64,000 nt of DNA, taken from assembly GCA_030077755.1 (NCBI GenBank), contig JAQJZZ010000010.1:5084001-5148000 (forward strand), given 5' to 3'. The translations under genes were made by a program, and so were the position numbers. The notes under the pieces are model-generated. The model searched no databases. It was not told where the DNA came from and was given only the letters and a program-made list of their open reading frames with translations. Shown here in pieces: positions 22,118-34,072 of this stretch (the stretch's first letter is position 1; each line of letters starts with the position of its first letter). The DNA is from Filosporella fistucella. Its lineage: Eukaryota > Ascomycota > Leotiomycetes > Helotiales.

Positions 22118-24770
22118 TTATTCCATATCGTACTCGGCATCCCGAGCCATATCTGCAGCATCGGAAACAATGAAAATGAGCCTTGTGCCGTTGCTTGCTG
22201 TTTGCCAAATCTACATTCATTAATACCGGCCATGCCATTGTAGTAAACGGGCAAACTTACATCCAGGTTCGTGTACTCCGTGACAGCCGTTGCCCACTGA
22301 TCCTCTGTGAAACCCTTGGCAAGCACTCTATCCTTCACCTTTTTCATACTCAGCTCAGTGACTTCATCATCCTCATCTGCATCGTCAGGTCTACATTGAC
22401 CACTTTCCACCATGGCGCGAACCATGTTGTAAATTCTCGAGCTGGGGCTCATGTCTCGTCCAAAGCCACCTTGGTCGTGATGGAGGGATTCTTTGCTAGC
22501 TTCGATGAGTCGTAACGCCTCTTCCACGTCATCCTGAACAACCTCTTCGCTGAAACGCAGACGAGCGAGAGCTTGAGCAAGACGTAATATACCGAGAAGT
22601 GTACGTGGAGATGTGTGAGCAAATTGCTTCTTGTTCTTCTCGTCGCGAGACTGCTGTTCTCGCATCTTGACGTAAGCCTTGACCATATACTCACTGACAG
22701 CTGTAGGAACAATCGGGCGGAAGGTTCGGGCTTGAGCAACATATTGGCGAACCTCGTGAGGTGTAAACACTACCCCCTCTGTATCAGGATGCTTGTTGTT
22801 CATATGCACGTAGGTGACGTGACGAGCGAGGAGTGCATCGGTGTCTCGAGTTGGGGTATCAAGGATTAAGAAGAGAATATCGAAACGAGACAGAAGAGCG
22901 GCTGGAAGATTGATATTTTCGACCGGAGATATTCTTGGGTTGTAACGACCATATAAAGGATTTGCAGCTGCGAGAATGGATGTGCGTGCATTGAGAGTGG
23001 TGGAGATACCGGCTTTTGAAATGGAAATTGTTTGCTGTTCCATAACTTCATGGATTGCGGTTCGGTCGCTATCATCCATTTTATCGAACTCATCGATACA
23101 GCAGATGCCATTATCAGCCAGTACCAAAGCACCACCTTCTAAGATCATCTCATCTGTTACAGGGTCTTTCATGACTGCGGCAGTAAGACCAACACCACTA
23201 CTTCCCCGACCAGTGGTATAAACACCCCGTGGAGCAACCTTGGTGATATATTTGAGCAGTTGAGATTTGGCCACACCAGGGTCACCCATCAAGCATATAT
23301 TGATGTCACCTCGAATTCGCATGCCATCGCCCATCGATTTGGTTACTCCTCCGACAAGAAGGAGAAGTAGTGCCTTCTTTACGTCCAGATGACCGTATAT
23401 TTCTGGTGCAATTGATTTTGCCAGGTACTCATATACATGACCAGAAGCTCTATATTGCTCGATGCGCTTGAAGACTTTGTTGTCAATTGCAAGGTCTTCG
23501 TACGCCTTCTTGTGCTGGATGACATGTTGTGCCTCGAGGTATGTGTCTGTCAAAAGACCCGCTCTGATAGCCTTGAAGCCAGTGTAAGGTGTGGGCAGGA
23601 AAATACCAGCGACGTCGACAACATCTCCGGGGTTTATTCGTCTGACCAAAGCGCCATGACAGAGAATTGTGAGCATGCGGGGAATATGGCCCACAGGAAC
23701 CTGTTCGGCCAGTTCTTGGATCTTGACTTCTTGGAAGGGTTGAAATTTCGAGGCTCTGGTTGAGTGATGCAATTGACCTTTGGATTGGTTCGTTTTGCAG
23801 TCTTCCGAGGGGCATTCAACCAAGGGTCCAAATGTCTTGGTTCCAACGGGTTGAAAGATTTCACATCCACAACGATCGCAGGTATATGCATTGACCTCCA
23901 CAGTCGGCTTGACGTCTGAAACCCTGGTAGTAATTCCACGGATGGTAATTAAATGTCCCAAATGCTCTCCTCGCACTTGTCGTACAGAGTACGCCTTCAA
24001 AGGTTCACCCCCTTTCGTTCGTGGCTTGAAATTCAAAGTGTATCGACGAGTTAGCTCGGCAGGAAACAGTTCAGGCTCGACAGTTGGATCTGTTTGGTCA
24101 GCCGCCATTCGGAGAAGGGCATTGTTTCTGGCAGCTCGCTGGCCCATTAAGACATCCAATACATCGTCCTTGTAGCTAATAGCTGTAAGTATAGGCTTGG
24201 ATACCAGATGCTGCTTCCTTACTTTATCTCCCGTGTTGGCTCGGGCATAACTTTATCGATTGCCTTAGCCACAATGTCCAAGTAATGTTTAGCATTTGTC
24301 TCGATCGAAGCGACCAGATTCTGTGGGGTCCCATTTTCTAGCAGTGCATCGTCATACTGGTGGTATCAGCCTGCAGTCCGTAAATGCAGGTACAGTTACT
24401 AACCTTTGCCAGGTCATCCAGATCAATTGTGATTTCTTCCTCATATCTGTCCGCCACCTTTTGCAGCAGGTCCATGTATTTTGTCTTGGGTATCTTCGCA
24501 GCCTGTCTATCTTTTCTCCGTGTTTGCTGGGCTAAATCATCCTCATCCTCATCGTCCATAAAGTCATAATCGTCACTGAAATCATCCTCATCAATATTCA
24601 TATCACTTAGAGCTCCTTCCAGACCGGACTTAGGAGACGTCTTGAAAGTCTGCAAGAAATCCTCTATCGCAACTAAAAGCCGTCAACTTAATGCGCAAAG
24701 CCCCAGAAATCTGCAACCTACGTTGGTGATCATCAAAATTGACCGGAGCTCTAAACTGAAGAAGCGCCAT
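22118..24770 (-). CDS. mcm7: DNA replication licensing factor MCM7
   Basis: Five exons (24770-24722, 24672-24404, 24356-24223, 24175-22261, 22210-22118) give 819 residues, the expected MCM7 length. An acidic N-terminal stretch is followed by the MCM N-terminal domain with a zinc-finger CDRC...CPSEDC (about 250), then the AAA+ core: Walker [10 protein letters not shown] (about 447), Walker [16 protein letters not shown] and the arginine finger SRFD (about 580). The C-terminal winged-helix part ends in ARDAEYDME after a 50-nt intron. MCM7 is a subunit of the MCM2-7 replicative helicase; its arginine finger and Walker sites build ATPase sites with neighbouring subunits. The first exon encodes only [16 protein letters not shown] plus one base. 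The gene shares a short divergent promoter with PEX1, which contains an MluI cell-cycle box. Confidence 0.97.
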
Positions 24771-25182
24771 TTTGCGCAAAGCCCCTGGAAACTGGGAGAA
24801 ATTATTTTGGATGATCAGAAGGAGGACTGTTGAGAGATGAATTCAATTCTTTTTGCGCAATTTGTTTTGGTCGTGAAAGTGTTTTGCGCTGGAGTATGAG
24901 GAGGGAAATGGTGAGGGTTCGAGGGGCTGGAGTCGCAACGAAGCAGAGGGCGGGTAGAAATTGAGAATCCAAATGTCACGTCGCGAACGCGTCGAACGCG
25001 ATTTCCCAGTTTCAGCCTCAGGGGAAAGCCGGCTACTAGCCACAGCACCGCCACAATATTCTCCATCATTTGGCCGATCGGTGCCGAGGCTGTTCAATGT
25101 TTAACTGACATCGGACATTCAAGAGCTGTTGAGACTTCTCAAGCTCCGACGACAATTGAGCCTTCAATACGACCTTCAAATC
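24771..25182. promoter_or_regulatory. Divergent promoter of MCM7 and PEX1
   Basis: Only 412 bp separate the two start codons. A CG-rich cluster at 24981-25000 contains ACGCGT (24987-24992) flanked by TCGCGA and a third CGCG, all within 20 bp. ACGCGT is the MluI cell-cycle box bound by MBF (Mbp1/Swi6-type) factors, which drive G1/S genes. This suits MCM7; any effect on PEX1 is unknown. Confidence 0.6.
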
Positions 25183-28100
25183 ATGGCTCCCGACCAAAGA
25201 AGGCGAAATAGCCAAGCAACTTCAGCAGAAATCTCTCTTATTCATCTCAAAAACTGCCTGGTCAATCTGCCATCGTCGTTATCTTCATTGTTGGTCAATG
25301 TCAACACGGTTTGTCGCTGAGATGTATTTGTATTCATGATTACTAACCTCCTCAGCCTGCTCAGAATGTCGTTATAGAGCTGAGTTACCGTCTGCCAAAT
25401 CCCCCTGGCTCGAGCCCGACCAGCAATGCGCCAACCCAACGGTCTATATTCGTGGGCTGGACTGGTATGCAAAGCAAGCGCAAACTTGCACCTATTGTCA
25501 ATCGGGATGGTATAACTGGGACACGAGGAAATGCTTCAGGCCGAGAACAAGAAGTGTCCTTGGTGGAAATTGATGCGACATTTGCGCGTACTTTGGGGCT
25601 ATCAGATGGGCAAAAGGTCACTGCAAGCATACATGTGGATCCTCCCATTGCGCATACAATCAATATTGAGCCTCTTACGCCGGAGGATTGGGAGATTATA
25701 GAATTACATGCTACATTTCTTGAGCTGAATCTCATCTCCCAGATCAGAGCTTTGCCCAACCCCAATTACACTCCAGCAAGTGGAGTTAAATCGCCCCCTC
25801 ACCCATTAACCCTCCATCTTTCGCCAACATCCACAGCCAATATCATCATAACATCTCTGCTTCCTGATCCAGCATCCGACTCACCATTCGCGAAATTAGC
25901 ACCAGATGCCGAAGTTATTGTTGCACCCAAGACGAGATCAAAGCCATCTCGGATTTCTGGGGAAAACCGGAGCGTCACTTCGAGGAAAAGTGCTGGCGCA
26001 AGAAGTGGCGCGAGTACAGTAAGACGCAGAAGCGCCCGTGAAGAGGCCCGCCCAGCCATGTTCTTCCGAGGACTCGACAGAAAAGCCTGTGGAGAGTGGT
26101 TTGAGGATAGCAAGGATGCCAAAGATGTCGGTTTAAAAGTCTGGGTGGACCGAGATATTCTGCTGTCAAAGACTTTGAAGGGTGTGACTTGGGTTTGTGT
26201 TACTGTCGTTAGACCTGCAAGTCTTCAAGCCCCCGTGGATCCTCAAAAGCAACAGCAAGAGATCGAAAGCTTGGGCGAAGCTGGCAAAGTAACATCAAAA
26301 GTGGTTGCAAGATTGATTGCATGGGATGATCCCCCAGACAGCCAACACATTGCATTGTCTTCAGGCCTATGCGCGTCTGTGGGATGTGATCTTATGGTTG
26401 GTGGCGTGGTCAAGCTTGAACCTGCACCTGCGCAAGCATCACGGGGGACTTCGGCTGTCAAAGATCCAAATGCGTCAGCTCCCAAGAGCGGTAATCAAGT
26501 TGTCAAGATATATCCGTTTGTATGCGGGTCAGGGAAGCTCAGTGAGGGTCTCAAATTTGGGGGGGAGTCGAAGGCGGAAAGAGAAGAAGCAGCGAAACGG
26601 ATCTTAAAGATGTATACCAAGCAAGGCACTTCGGATGGGATTCTGGATGGTCCGATTACAGATGGTTCTGTTCTCGGCAGCAGTGCTGCTTTGAACAAGA
26701 TTGCTGGATGGGAGGGTGGTATCTTACGATTTGATCACACCCCGGCAGAGAATCCCAAGCAGACTTGTTCCTGGTTCCTTGGTTCAGATCGAAAGTTTAC
26801 AATCGAGGTTCAAGCTGCGGTACCGAAACCAGCATCATTGTTGAAATCCAATACAGTTGGGGATCCGCTCTTGGTTGAGCCGCCCCATCTTGTAGGTATC
26901 GACAGTTTGATCGAACAGCTACAGTCACATCTCTCGCATATGTCCTCAGTCCTCCTCACCGGAGCACTTGGGTCCGGAAAGAGCTCCGTTGCTCAATTGT
27001 TGGCTCATCGTCTACGGTCAAAAACACTTTTCCACACTACATATTTCTCTTGTCGACAGCTTGTCACGGATGAGACCAGAGTTTCTGCTATCAAGGAAAC
27101 GTTTACACGATTATTCATGAGCGCATCGTGGGGTGCTAGACTTGGCGGCAAAGCTATTGTGATATTGGATGACTTAGACAAGTTGTGTCCCGTAGAAACA
27201 GAGCTTGAAGTTGGAAGTGAAAATGGTCGGAGCAGGCAAATCAGTGAAGGCGTATGTTCTGTAGTGAGGCAATACTGTGGAAGAGATAGTGGAATCGTTC
27301 TACTCGCGACTGCCCAGGCCAAGGAGTCTTTGCATAATGTTATTGTTGGAGGTCATGTGGTGAGAGAAATAGTTGGATTGAAGGCCCCGAATAAGGAAGG
27401 AAGAAGAAGAGTGATGGAAATGGTCGTCAAACAAAATGTTAGCGAGCATGACCCACACGAGAGAAAGAGCGTCGGCAGTCGTCCAACAACCGCAGACGGC
27501 AGTGCCGGAGGAGACGAGGATGGTGCTTGGATGGACAGCTCCAGTGCAGCCAGTCGCCCCGGGACATCTAGTAAAGATGGCTTCTTCATATCGCCCGATC
27601 TAGATTTCCTCGATCTTGCCGGTGAGACTGATGGCTACATGCCTGGAGACTTAGTCTTGCTTGTTGCTCGAGCGAGAAGTGAGGCATTGATTCGTGCAGT
27701 GACACAGGCGCCGAAAGGACCGGATTCAACAAATATACAACTCAGCCGGGAGGATTTCACCAGTGCACTTAAGGGCTTTACTCCAGCTTCTTTAAGGAAC
27801 GTTACTCTCCAGACTAGTACCACGACTTTCGATTCGATTGGTGGGCTTCACGCAACTCGGAAGATTCTTCTCGAAACCCTTCAGTATCCTACAACGTATG
27901 CTCCTATCTTCGCACAATGTCCTCTGCGACTTCGATCTGGTTTGCTGCTATATGGATACCCAGGCTGTGGGAAAACTCTTCTTGCGTCTGCTGTTGCTGG
28001 AGAATGCGGCTTGAATTTCATTTCAGTGAAGGGCCCAGAGATTTTAAACAAATACATTGGTGCTTCAGAAAAGTCGGTTCGAGATCTATTCGACCGAGCA

Positions 28101-28973
28101 GAAGCTGCACGGCCCTGTGTGCTATTTTTTGATGAGTTCGATTCAATCGCACCAAAGCGAGGTCATGATTCCACAGGTGTCACTGATCGAGTTGTCAATC
28201 AATTGCTTACACAAATGGATGGCGCAGAAGGGCTCTCTGGTGTTTATGTTCTTGCTGCTACATCGAGGCCAGATCTTATCGATCCAGCCCTCCTTCGCCC
28301 AGGTCGTCTTGATAAGTCCTTGATATGCGATCTACCTGATAGAGAAGATCGGATCGACATCCTTCGTGCACTAGGCAAAAAGCTGAAACTCAGCGAAGAG
28401 GTTCTCGACCACCTGCCTGAGATCGCAAGCAATACTGAAGGCTATTCTGGGGCAGATTTGCAAGCGCTCGTATATAACGCACATCTTGAAGCTATTCATG
28501 ACGTCCTCGGTGACCATGACACTCCCATAGGTGGATCCAAACGTACAAACGGAACGTCGGGGTCATCTGGCAACAAGAATTTTATACAATTCCGATATGG
28601 TGAAGATGAAGACCGCCACGAATCTGAAATGCGCGCCAAAGCCGGACACAACAAGTCCAAACTACTCGCTGAGAGAGCAGCTATTTCCATCAAATTACAA
28701 GAGATCAAAGCCGCGAAGAAGCGATCCAAGTTGGCACAGAGAGGTCAAGGACAAGATGATGGAAAGGACGTTAAAGAGGAGAAGGAGCAGCAAGAAGTAA
28801 TGATTGCGTGGAAGCATATCGAAAGTAGTTTGAAGACCACGAGAGCTAGTATCAGTGCACAGGAGCGGCAAAGGCTGGAAGCTATCTATAGGGAGTTTGT
28901 TGTTGGGAGGAATGGGGAAATGAAAAGTGGAGAGGGAAATCGAGAGGTAGGGGGACGGACAAGCTTAATGTAG
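25183..28973 (+). CDS. pex1: Peroxisomal biogenesis AAA-ATPase PEX1
   Basis: Exon 1 (25183-25308) and exon 2 (25356-28973) are joined across a 47-nt intron and give 1247 residues. The N-terminal double-psi barrel domain is present (LSYRLPNPPG, then SIFVGWTGMQSKR). D1 has Walker A GALGSGKSS (about 578) and Walker B AIVILDDLDK (about 643). D2 has the stronger Walker A GYPGCGKTLL (about 909) and Walker B VLFFDEFDSIAPKRG (about 964). The second region of homology is LLRPGRLDK. The overall length and the barrel plus D1/D2 layout fit PEX1, not PEX6 or Cdc48. PEX1 and PEX6 form the hexameric export motor that extracts ubiquitylated PEX5 from the peroxisomal membrane. The C-terminal 150 residues are charged and coiled. 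The upstream in-frame ATG at 25129 lies in the leader, so 25183 is preferred. Confidence 0.95.
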
Positions 28974-29676
28974 TTCTGATAATGACAGAAAATGGAAGAT
29001 ATTATGAGCTTCGAGAATATGATATGCATCTTGACTTGACAAGTTGATAACTTCCACAGAATGTGTGTCAAAGTGAGAAGCTACACAAAACACCTAGCGC
29101 GCGTGTCCGGCGTCACAGGCATGGTCTGCCTCGCACTTAATTTACACAGCGGGGACAACTGACAAAATCTCAGATTTGCAATTATCGAAAATCCCAATGT
29201 TCAAGTAGAGGTCATTGTTCCTTTCCTCTCCAAGTGCTTGAAATGGACAGGTTCCAGCCCAAAAGCCTGGCTCCACTTTCAAGCCCCTCAACATTTCCGC
29301 TTTCCACGTTCTGTTCCTAGTTGATGTAAATTTGGTAAGACGCGAACTCGGAAAGAAAGACTTGATCGTCAGTATCTTATATTAGACATAGAAATTGTTG
29401 ATGTACCAAAATATAATGTTCTCACTCAGATACCCGTTGTGTATTGCTAGACACCTCCAGCCTGTCTGTTGGATTTTGGTCTTATGACTGAGGGACAGCA
29501 CAGATAGGGGTAAGCACTAAAATTTTACTTGAAACAACGATTAAGTATTTTATTGGTAGTATTGCAGAATATAAAAGGCCATTATTTTCATTTATAGCGC
29601 TCCGTAAGGAAGTCCGAGTGTTGTAGTCGCAAAAGCTATCCCTAGGTCACTCTCGATTGAGAATCTCCAGTTCTCA
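28974..29676. other. Intergenic region between convergent genes
   Basis: 3' flanks of PEX1 and the ceramidase gene. No coding signal was seen. Confidence 0.5.
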
Positions 29677-31104
29677 TCAGCTGTTCTGATACTGTGACAC
29701 TAAGGACGCAATGCTACTCGATATGTTGACTTCAGCACAGCTTCCTGGCAGCAAGCTCGTCCCCAACATCTGGAAGCACGTTTGATTGACACTTAAAAGA
29801 TCACCAACATAACCACTACCTGCTTTACCATTCGCAAGCGTCACCAACATCGTCTTGTTCTTCATTGGTGTCTCGTCCTTGATGCGGAACCCGATTCTCG
29901 TGAATATTTCCGCTGCTACGCCACTGACTACCACATCTCCCAAGGCTACAACCGATGTCAAGATATCAATATCGGGAACTGGTAGCACATACTGCCCACT
30001 CACTCCTTCTCGCGCATTATCAAGACGCTTTCTGCCCGGACATGTTGCATTCTTTTGACCTCCCCAGATCTTTGGGTTGCTATTCCAGTCTGTGGTAGCA
30101 GACATGACTCGGATGACCTCTTCTCCAAGAAGCATCCCAAGTGCTGTTATTTCTTGAAACAGCTGTCGTGTGTATTTCACATCTGGTCGAATGAGCGGGA
30201 TGTACCCATCACGAACAGGCTCCTCAATGGCTTCAGGGGCCATCTCAAATCCGGTGATGGGAATGGAAGCCATACTGGCAAGAGTGTTGGTGCCCGTACG
30301 ACGCAACAAAGGGTTCACGTCTCCAGAAGCTTGTTGCGCGAGCAAAGCAACATGTGTATTGCTGCCAGTAGAAAATGCTGACTCTACCCAGGTACTCATG
30401 GCTCCAGGCCAGTCGGCATTGGTGTAGCCGCAAAGATAGGACTGCACAGGATGCATTGCGTACGAAGTATAGCTGGCAATTGGAACATTCGAAAGGTCGA
30501 GGAAAGAAAGGACTTGCACCTCTCTGTCAACAGGGCCGGTCAGATTTGTTGCTTGGGTCCAGCGACCGGTGAGTGGATTCAGTGCATCCCGATTAACATT
30601 GAGGTAGAAAGCTCCGCTGGAGTACCCAACTTTGCCTGCTCTCATGCTTGCTTTTCCTTGCTTCGCTGCATCAACCGCGGCATCTGCTAAACTTTTATAA
30701 TTCCCAACTGGTCCTGCAGCGTATGCTGACACAGCGGTCAGAGATCCTCCAGCTGGTCCAGCTGCATGCGAATGAGTAGCCGAGAATATGATATTGGCCA
30801 CCGGTACATTCAATTCGCCCGCAACAGCAGAAGTTACTGATTTCATAACTGCGTCTGTTGTAGAGACGATCTCCACTGTCATGAGAGCGCCGGTCACTCC
30901 ATTATTACTGAAGACAATAGCACGAACATGCAGAGGTTCTAGCGCAAATTCGTTGAGAGGAAGCCAGAGAGGGTTTGGTTTTGGTGTGATATCGACTCTT
31001 GCGGCGCCAACCAGGAAATTGCCTGTGGAATTTTGCGCAACCGTAATATGAGGTAGTGCGAGCAAAGTTGCTCCCAACGTAAGAAGCAATCCTTTGAAAG
31101 ACAT
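29677..31104 (-). CDS. Secreted neutral/alkaline ceramidase-like protein
   Basis: This is an intronless 475-residue frame. A signal peptide (about residues 1-23, ending TVAQ) is followed by GAARVDITP, the start of the neutral/alkaline non-lysosomal ceramidase N-terminal domain. ATHSHAAGP and SYAMHPV carry His residues expected to bind the catalytic zinc. Several N-glycosylation sequons are present. Neutral ceramidases hydrolyse ceramide to sphingosine and fatty acid outside the cell or at the membrane. At 475 residues it is shorter than classical enzymes of about 700, because the separate C-terminal domain is missing. It may act on another lipid amide. No membrane anchor is visible, so it is probably secreted. 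Confidence 0.85.
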   Translation of the reverse strand: MSFKGLLLTLGATLLALPHITVAQNSTGNFLVGAARVDITPKPNPLWLPLNEFALEPLHVRAIVFSNNGVTGALMTVEIVSTTDAVMKSVTSAVAGELNVPVANIIFSATHSHAAGPAGGSLTAVSAYAAGPVGNYKSLADAAVDAAKQGKASMRAGKVGYSSGAFYLNVNRDALNPLTGRWTQATNLTGPVDREVQVLSFLDLSNVPIASYTSYAMHPVQSYLCGYTNADWPGAMSTWVESAFSTGSNTHVALLAQQASGDVNPLLRRTGTNTLASMASIPITGFEMAPEAIEEPVRDGYIPLIRPDVKYTRQLFQEITALGMLLGEEVIRVMSATTDWNSNPKIWGGQKNATCPGRKRLDNAREGVSGQYVLPVPDIDILTSVVALGDVVVSGVAAEIFTRIGFRIKDETPMKNKTMLVTLANGKAGSGYVGDLLSVNQTCFQMLGTSLLPGSCAEVNISSSIASLVSQYQNS

Positions 31105-32574
31105 GGTGGGTGTTTTGAAACTTGGGAAGAGCTATTCAAAGAAAAAGCAACGAAGTGGCTGTCACTAGACTTTGACAGCACTAGGAACTTATCAAATCCC
31201 GAGATTGTGAGAGGGCTGATATATCAAATTTCTCAAACAGGGATTTTATTCTCTTTTGAACTTTCTACCAAGTTTCTCTGCCTATTCCCACATTTCGTCT
31301 TCAAATCACCCGCCTCCCTCTATTCGGTCCCGAATCCTCGTGCAAATCATGGAAGCAGGCCCAAGAATTCTCAGCTCAATCCAATTCAAGTCTGGAATTA
31401 CTACTGTAGACGCAAAGCTCAAAAATAATCGGTCCTTCTTTGGATATGTGTCATCTACCGTAACGAGTCAAATACTCGTCGGCTATCTTTCCGAGAAATC
31501 GTTCGCAGCGAGAGGAGATATCCGAGAACATGGAGGCCTTTGGAGAAGTAGAGTGCGGGGATAGTTACTAACTACTCGGTAGTAATTTTGGTGAACATTC
31601 AACCAATTAAACACGATTCCAACAATGGGGAATGCGGGATGGCAGGGCGGCTCGTGGATCTAGCGGAAATAATTCAATGATAGACCCTGGAACTTTAAAA
31701 AATTTGTATACGACTCCTACAAGTGGGAATAAGAGTTTTGCACCATGAAAATTTCCAAAGTTGAAAATACTACGTGCATTTCTTCAAATTTGTCAAATAT
31801 CTAGGATAATATTTTTTTATGGGAAAATCAGGCTGTTTACAAAATCTTGCTATTTGGTGCCGCTTCTTCGTGTACCATGAGGGCGAGCTCTGACGGTTAC
31901 TATGTTACCCCGCATCAAGTGTTGAGCTTCTTAGACATGAGCGTAATTGATCCTAGATAAATTCGGTCCCGAATGTCTGGGCAAAGACATTAATGGGATG
32001 AACAGGATGCAACAGCTTCGTTAGCGACAGGATGAACTACTCCGTCCGGATAGTTACATCCGTGTTGGAAATAAGCCAATACATGGCGAAATATACTCAA
32101 ATTTCAAGTTGTAAAGGCTTAGGCAATCTGGAAGACATCTGGATCTGAGGAGTAAATCCGATGGAAATGCTTCTGGTTAAGCTAGAGAAGGGGTAAAATC
32201 TCTTGGCAGAGAATTTTATCAAGGACTTCATTCATGATATACAGGTACTAGAGCTTACGAGTCAACGTCAGGTACAGAAGGGCCGAATAACATATCTATG
32301 ATCGTCGATCAGCTTTTCGGCATAGGAAAACAAGCTCAAGAACGATTTCGGAACCGAATCTCTCTTCCGCGGAAGGCGTGTGCGTTAAGTTCATTCAATT
32401 CCATTCCTTATCAACTCTGCCAGATCATGCCCTAAGCTCAAACCTTTCAGCATTCATGAACAATACTTCGGAGACCTTTTTCAAATATTTATCTTCAGAT
32501 GTGAGTACCTAAACTCCCCACTTCACATCATAAACTCAAACTGCAGCAGACACAAAATTCATCTGAAAGTCACA
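31105..32574. other. Long intergenic region, no gene seen
   Basis: This 1.5 kb holds the promoter of the ceramidase gene and that of the small secreted protein. Short frames such as 31256-31564 have no recognisable domain. AT-rich stretches near 31700-31850 look non-coding. Confidence 0.45.
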
Positions 32575-33097
32575 ATGAAAGTTATCTCCATTGTCGCATT
32601 TGCCACAGCGGCAATCAACTCTGTCGCTGCTCTCCGTTTCACAAACATCAATTTCAATAATATCACCGTTGGCAAACCTTTCAACCTGACTTGGGCCGAT
32701 GCTTCAGGACCAGTCAGGATAACATTGCTCAAAGGAGCTACACCAGCTTTTTTCACATCAGCTGGTGTCATTGGCGGTAAGTAATCTACATTCCATACTA
32801 GACTGAGTGCGTCCCTATGCAATGAATGAGGGTGCTGACTATTCTGCAGGCAATCTCACAACCACTTCATACTTGTGGACCCCTTCCACATCTCTATTTC
32901 GAGATGTCTATGATCTGAAGTACGAAGACAGTACAAGAGCACCTGTGTATAGTTTCCAATTTGAGATTTTGGGCGGGCGCATTGCTGGTGCATCATCTAC
33001 AAGTGCTTCTTCGTCTGCTTCGAGCACGAGTTCAGCGCCGAGCTACACAGCGACTTTTGCTTATCCACCGGTCGGCGCTGTAGGTAGCAATTCTTAG
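32575..33097 (+). CDS. Small secreted Kre9/KNH-like protein
   Basis: Exons 32575-32776 and 32850-33097, joined across a 73-nt intron, give 149 residues. A signal peptide (about 1-19) is followed by a single beta-sandwich domain of the Ser-Thr-rich GPI-anchored/Kre9-KNH N-terminal type: the segment ITVGKPFNLTWADASGPVRI is the family signature, then TTTSYLWTPS and YSFQFEILGG. A Ser/Thr/Ala-rich linker of about 20 residues comes last. Most members end in a GPI-anchor signal. Here the protein stops after AYPPVGAVGSNS with no hydrophobic tail, so it should be released from the cell. The role is unknown; cell-wall association is usual for the family. Confidence 0.78.
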
Positions 33098-34072
33098 GCA
33101 GACATTTATAGGGAGGATCTCTAGAAGGGCTCTTTGTTATGATACTGGCGGCTGAAAGTTAACCCTCACAAGGTGAAGAGCCACAAGGATTGCACAACAT
33201 GCAGCAAGCCTGAGCTTGTGTACGCCTTTTTGCTGGGCTTATACTTATCATTTTTTAGGTTGATAGTTCAATGGAATATCTCACACCTCAAACACTTATG
33301 TATATATTTCTCTTTTGATCTATCAATCACCCCGCATTCAAACACTGTCACCGACACACAGTCCAAGTGAATATGCGTCATGCTCTGGCTTAGGGGCAGC
33401 AGTTTCGATTAAGCGAATTAAGCGAAGGGGTTGGAATCAGGTGCAGATGACAGTCTTAATCCACCATCTATGCACGATGGAATATTGACAAAGTGAGTTT
33501 GGAAATGAAGGCATGTTGCAAGATTTCGTGATGATGAAAGAGGTCTCTGAGGTATAATCATGCTGAACTGTCCCGGTTTGAATTCTTGATGTGTTCGTAT
33601 ATAAACTCCTAGTGTATTAACATGTAGAATTTCACTTATGCAATGGCATGAGCATGGAGAGGGTGGAGATGTAGATCCTAGGAATTATATCCACAGCCTC
33701 TGTAGAGAAGTATCCCCCTAGTTCTCTGCAACAGAAATTGCAAGCCACTTCTCATGTGGAACTGCATCACGTGAGTAATCCCACATCCTCAGCTGACATG
33801 GCGTATGATATATCAACGCCACTTTCAGGGACCATCACACCACTTTTCGTTTTCATTTACGGCATTTGTACCTCGGTATTTAGAACTTATCATGCAATCC
33901 ACGATATCGATGCAAGATCCCGTCGCAAGTACGAGATTCTCAGGTGGCACATTTGCACGAGGCATGAGGTGACAATATGGTGACGACTTTTGAAAATACT
34001 CAAATACCTACCGTAGCCTCTCATTCTTCCATTTTTCCTGTATAGATCAAAATTTTATAAACCACATTTACA
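33098..34072. other. Intergenic region, no gene seen
   Basis: 3' flank of the secreted protein gene and promoter of the short-chain dehydrogenase. The frame at 33738-33983 has no recognisable domain. Confidence 0.45.
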
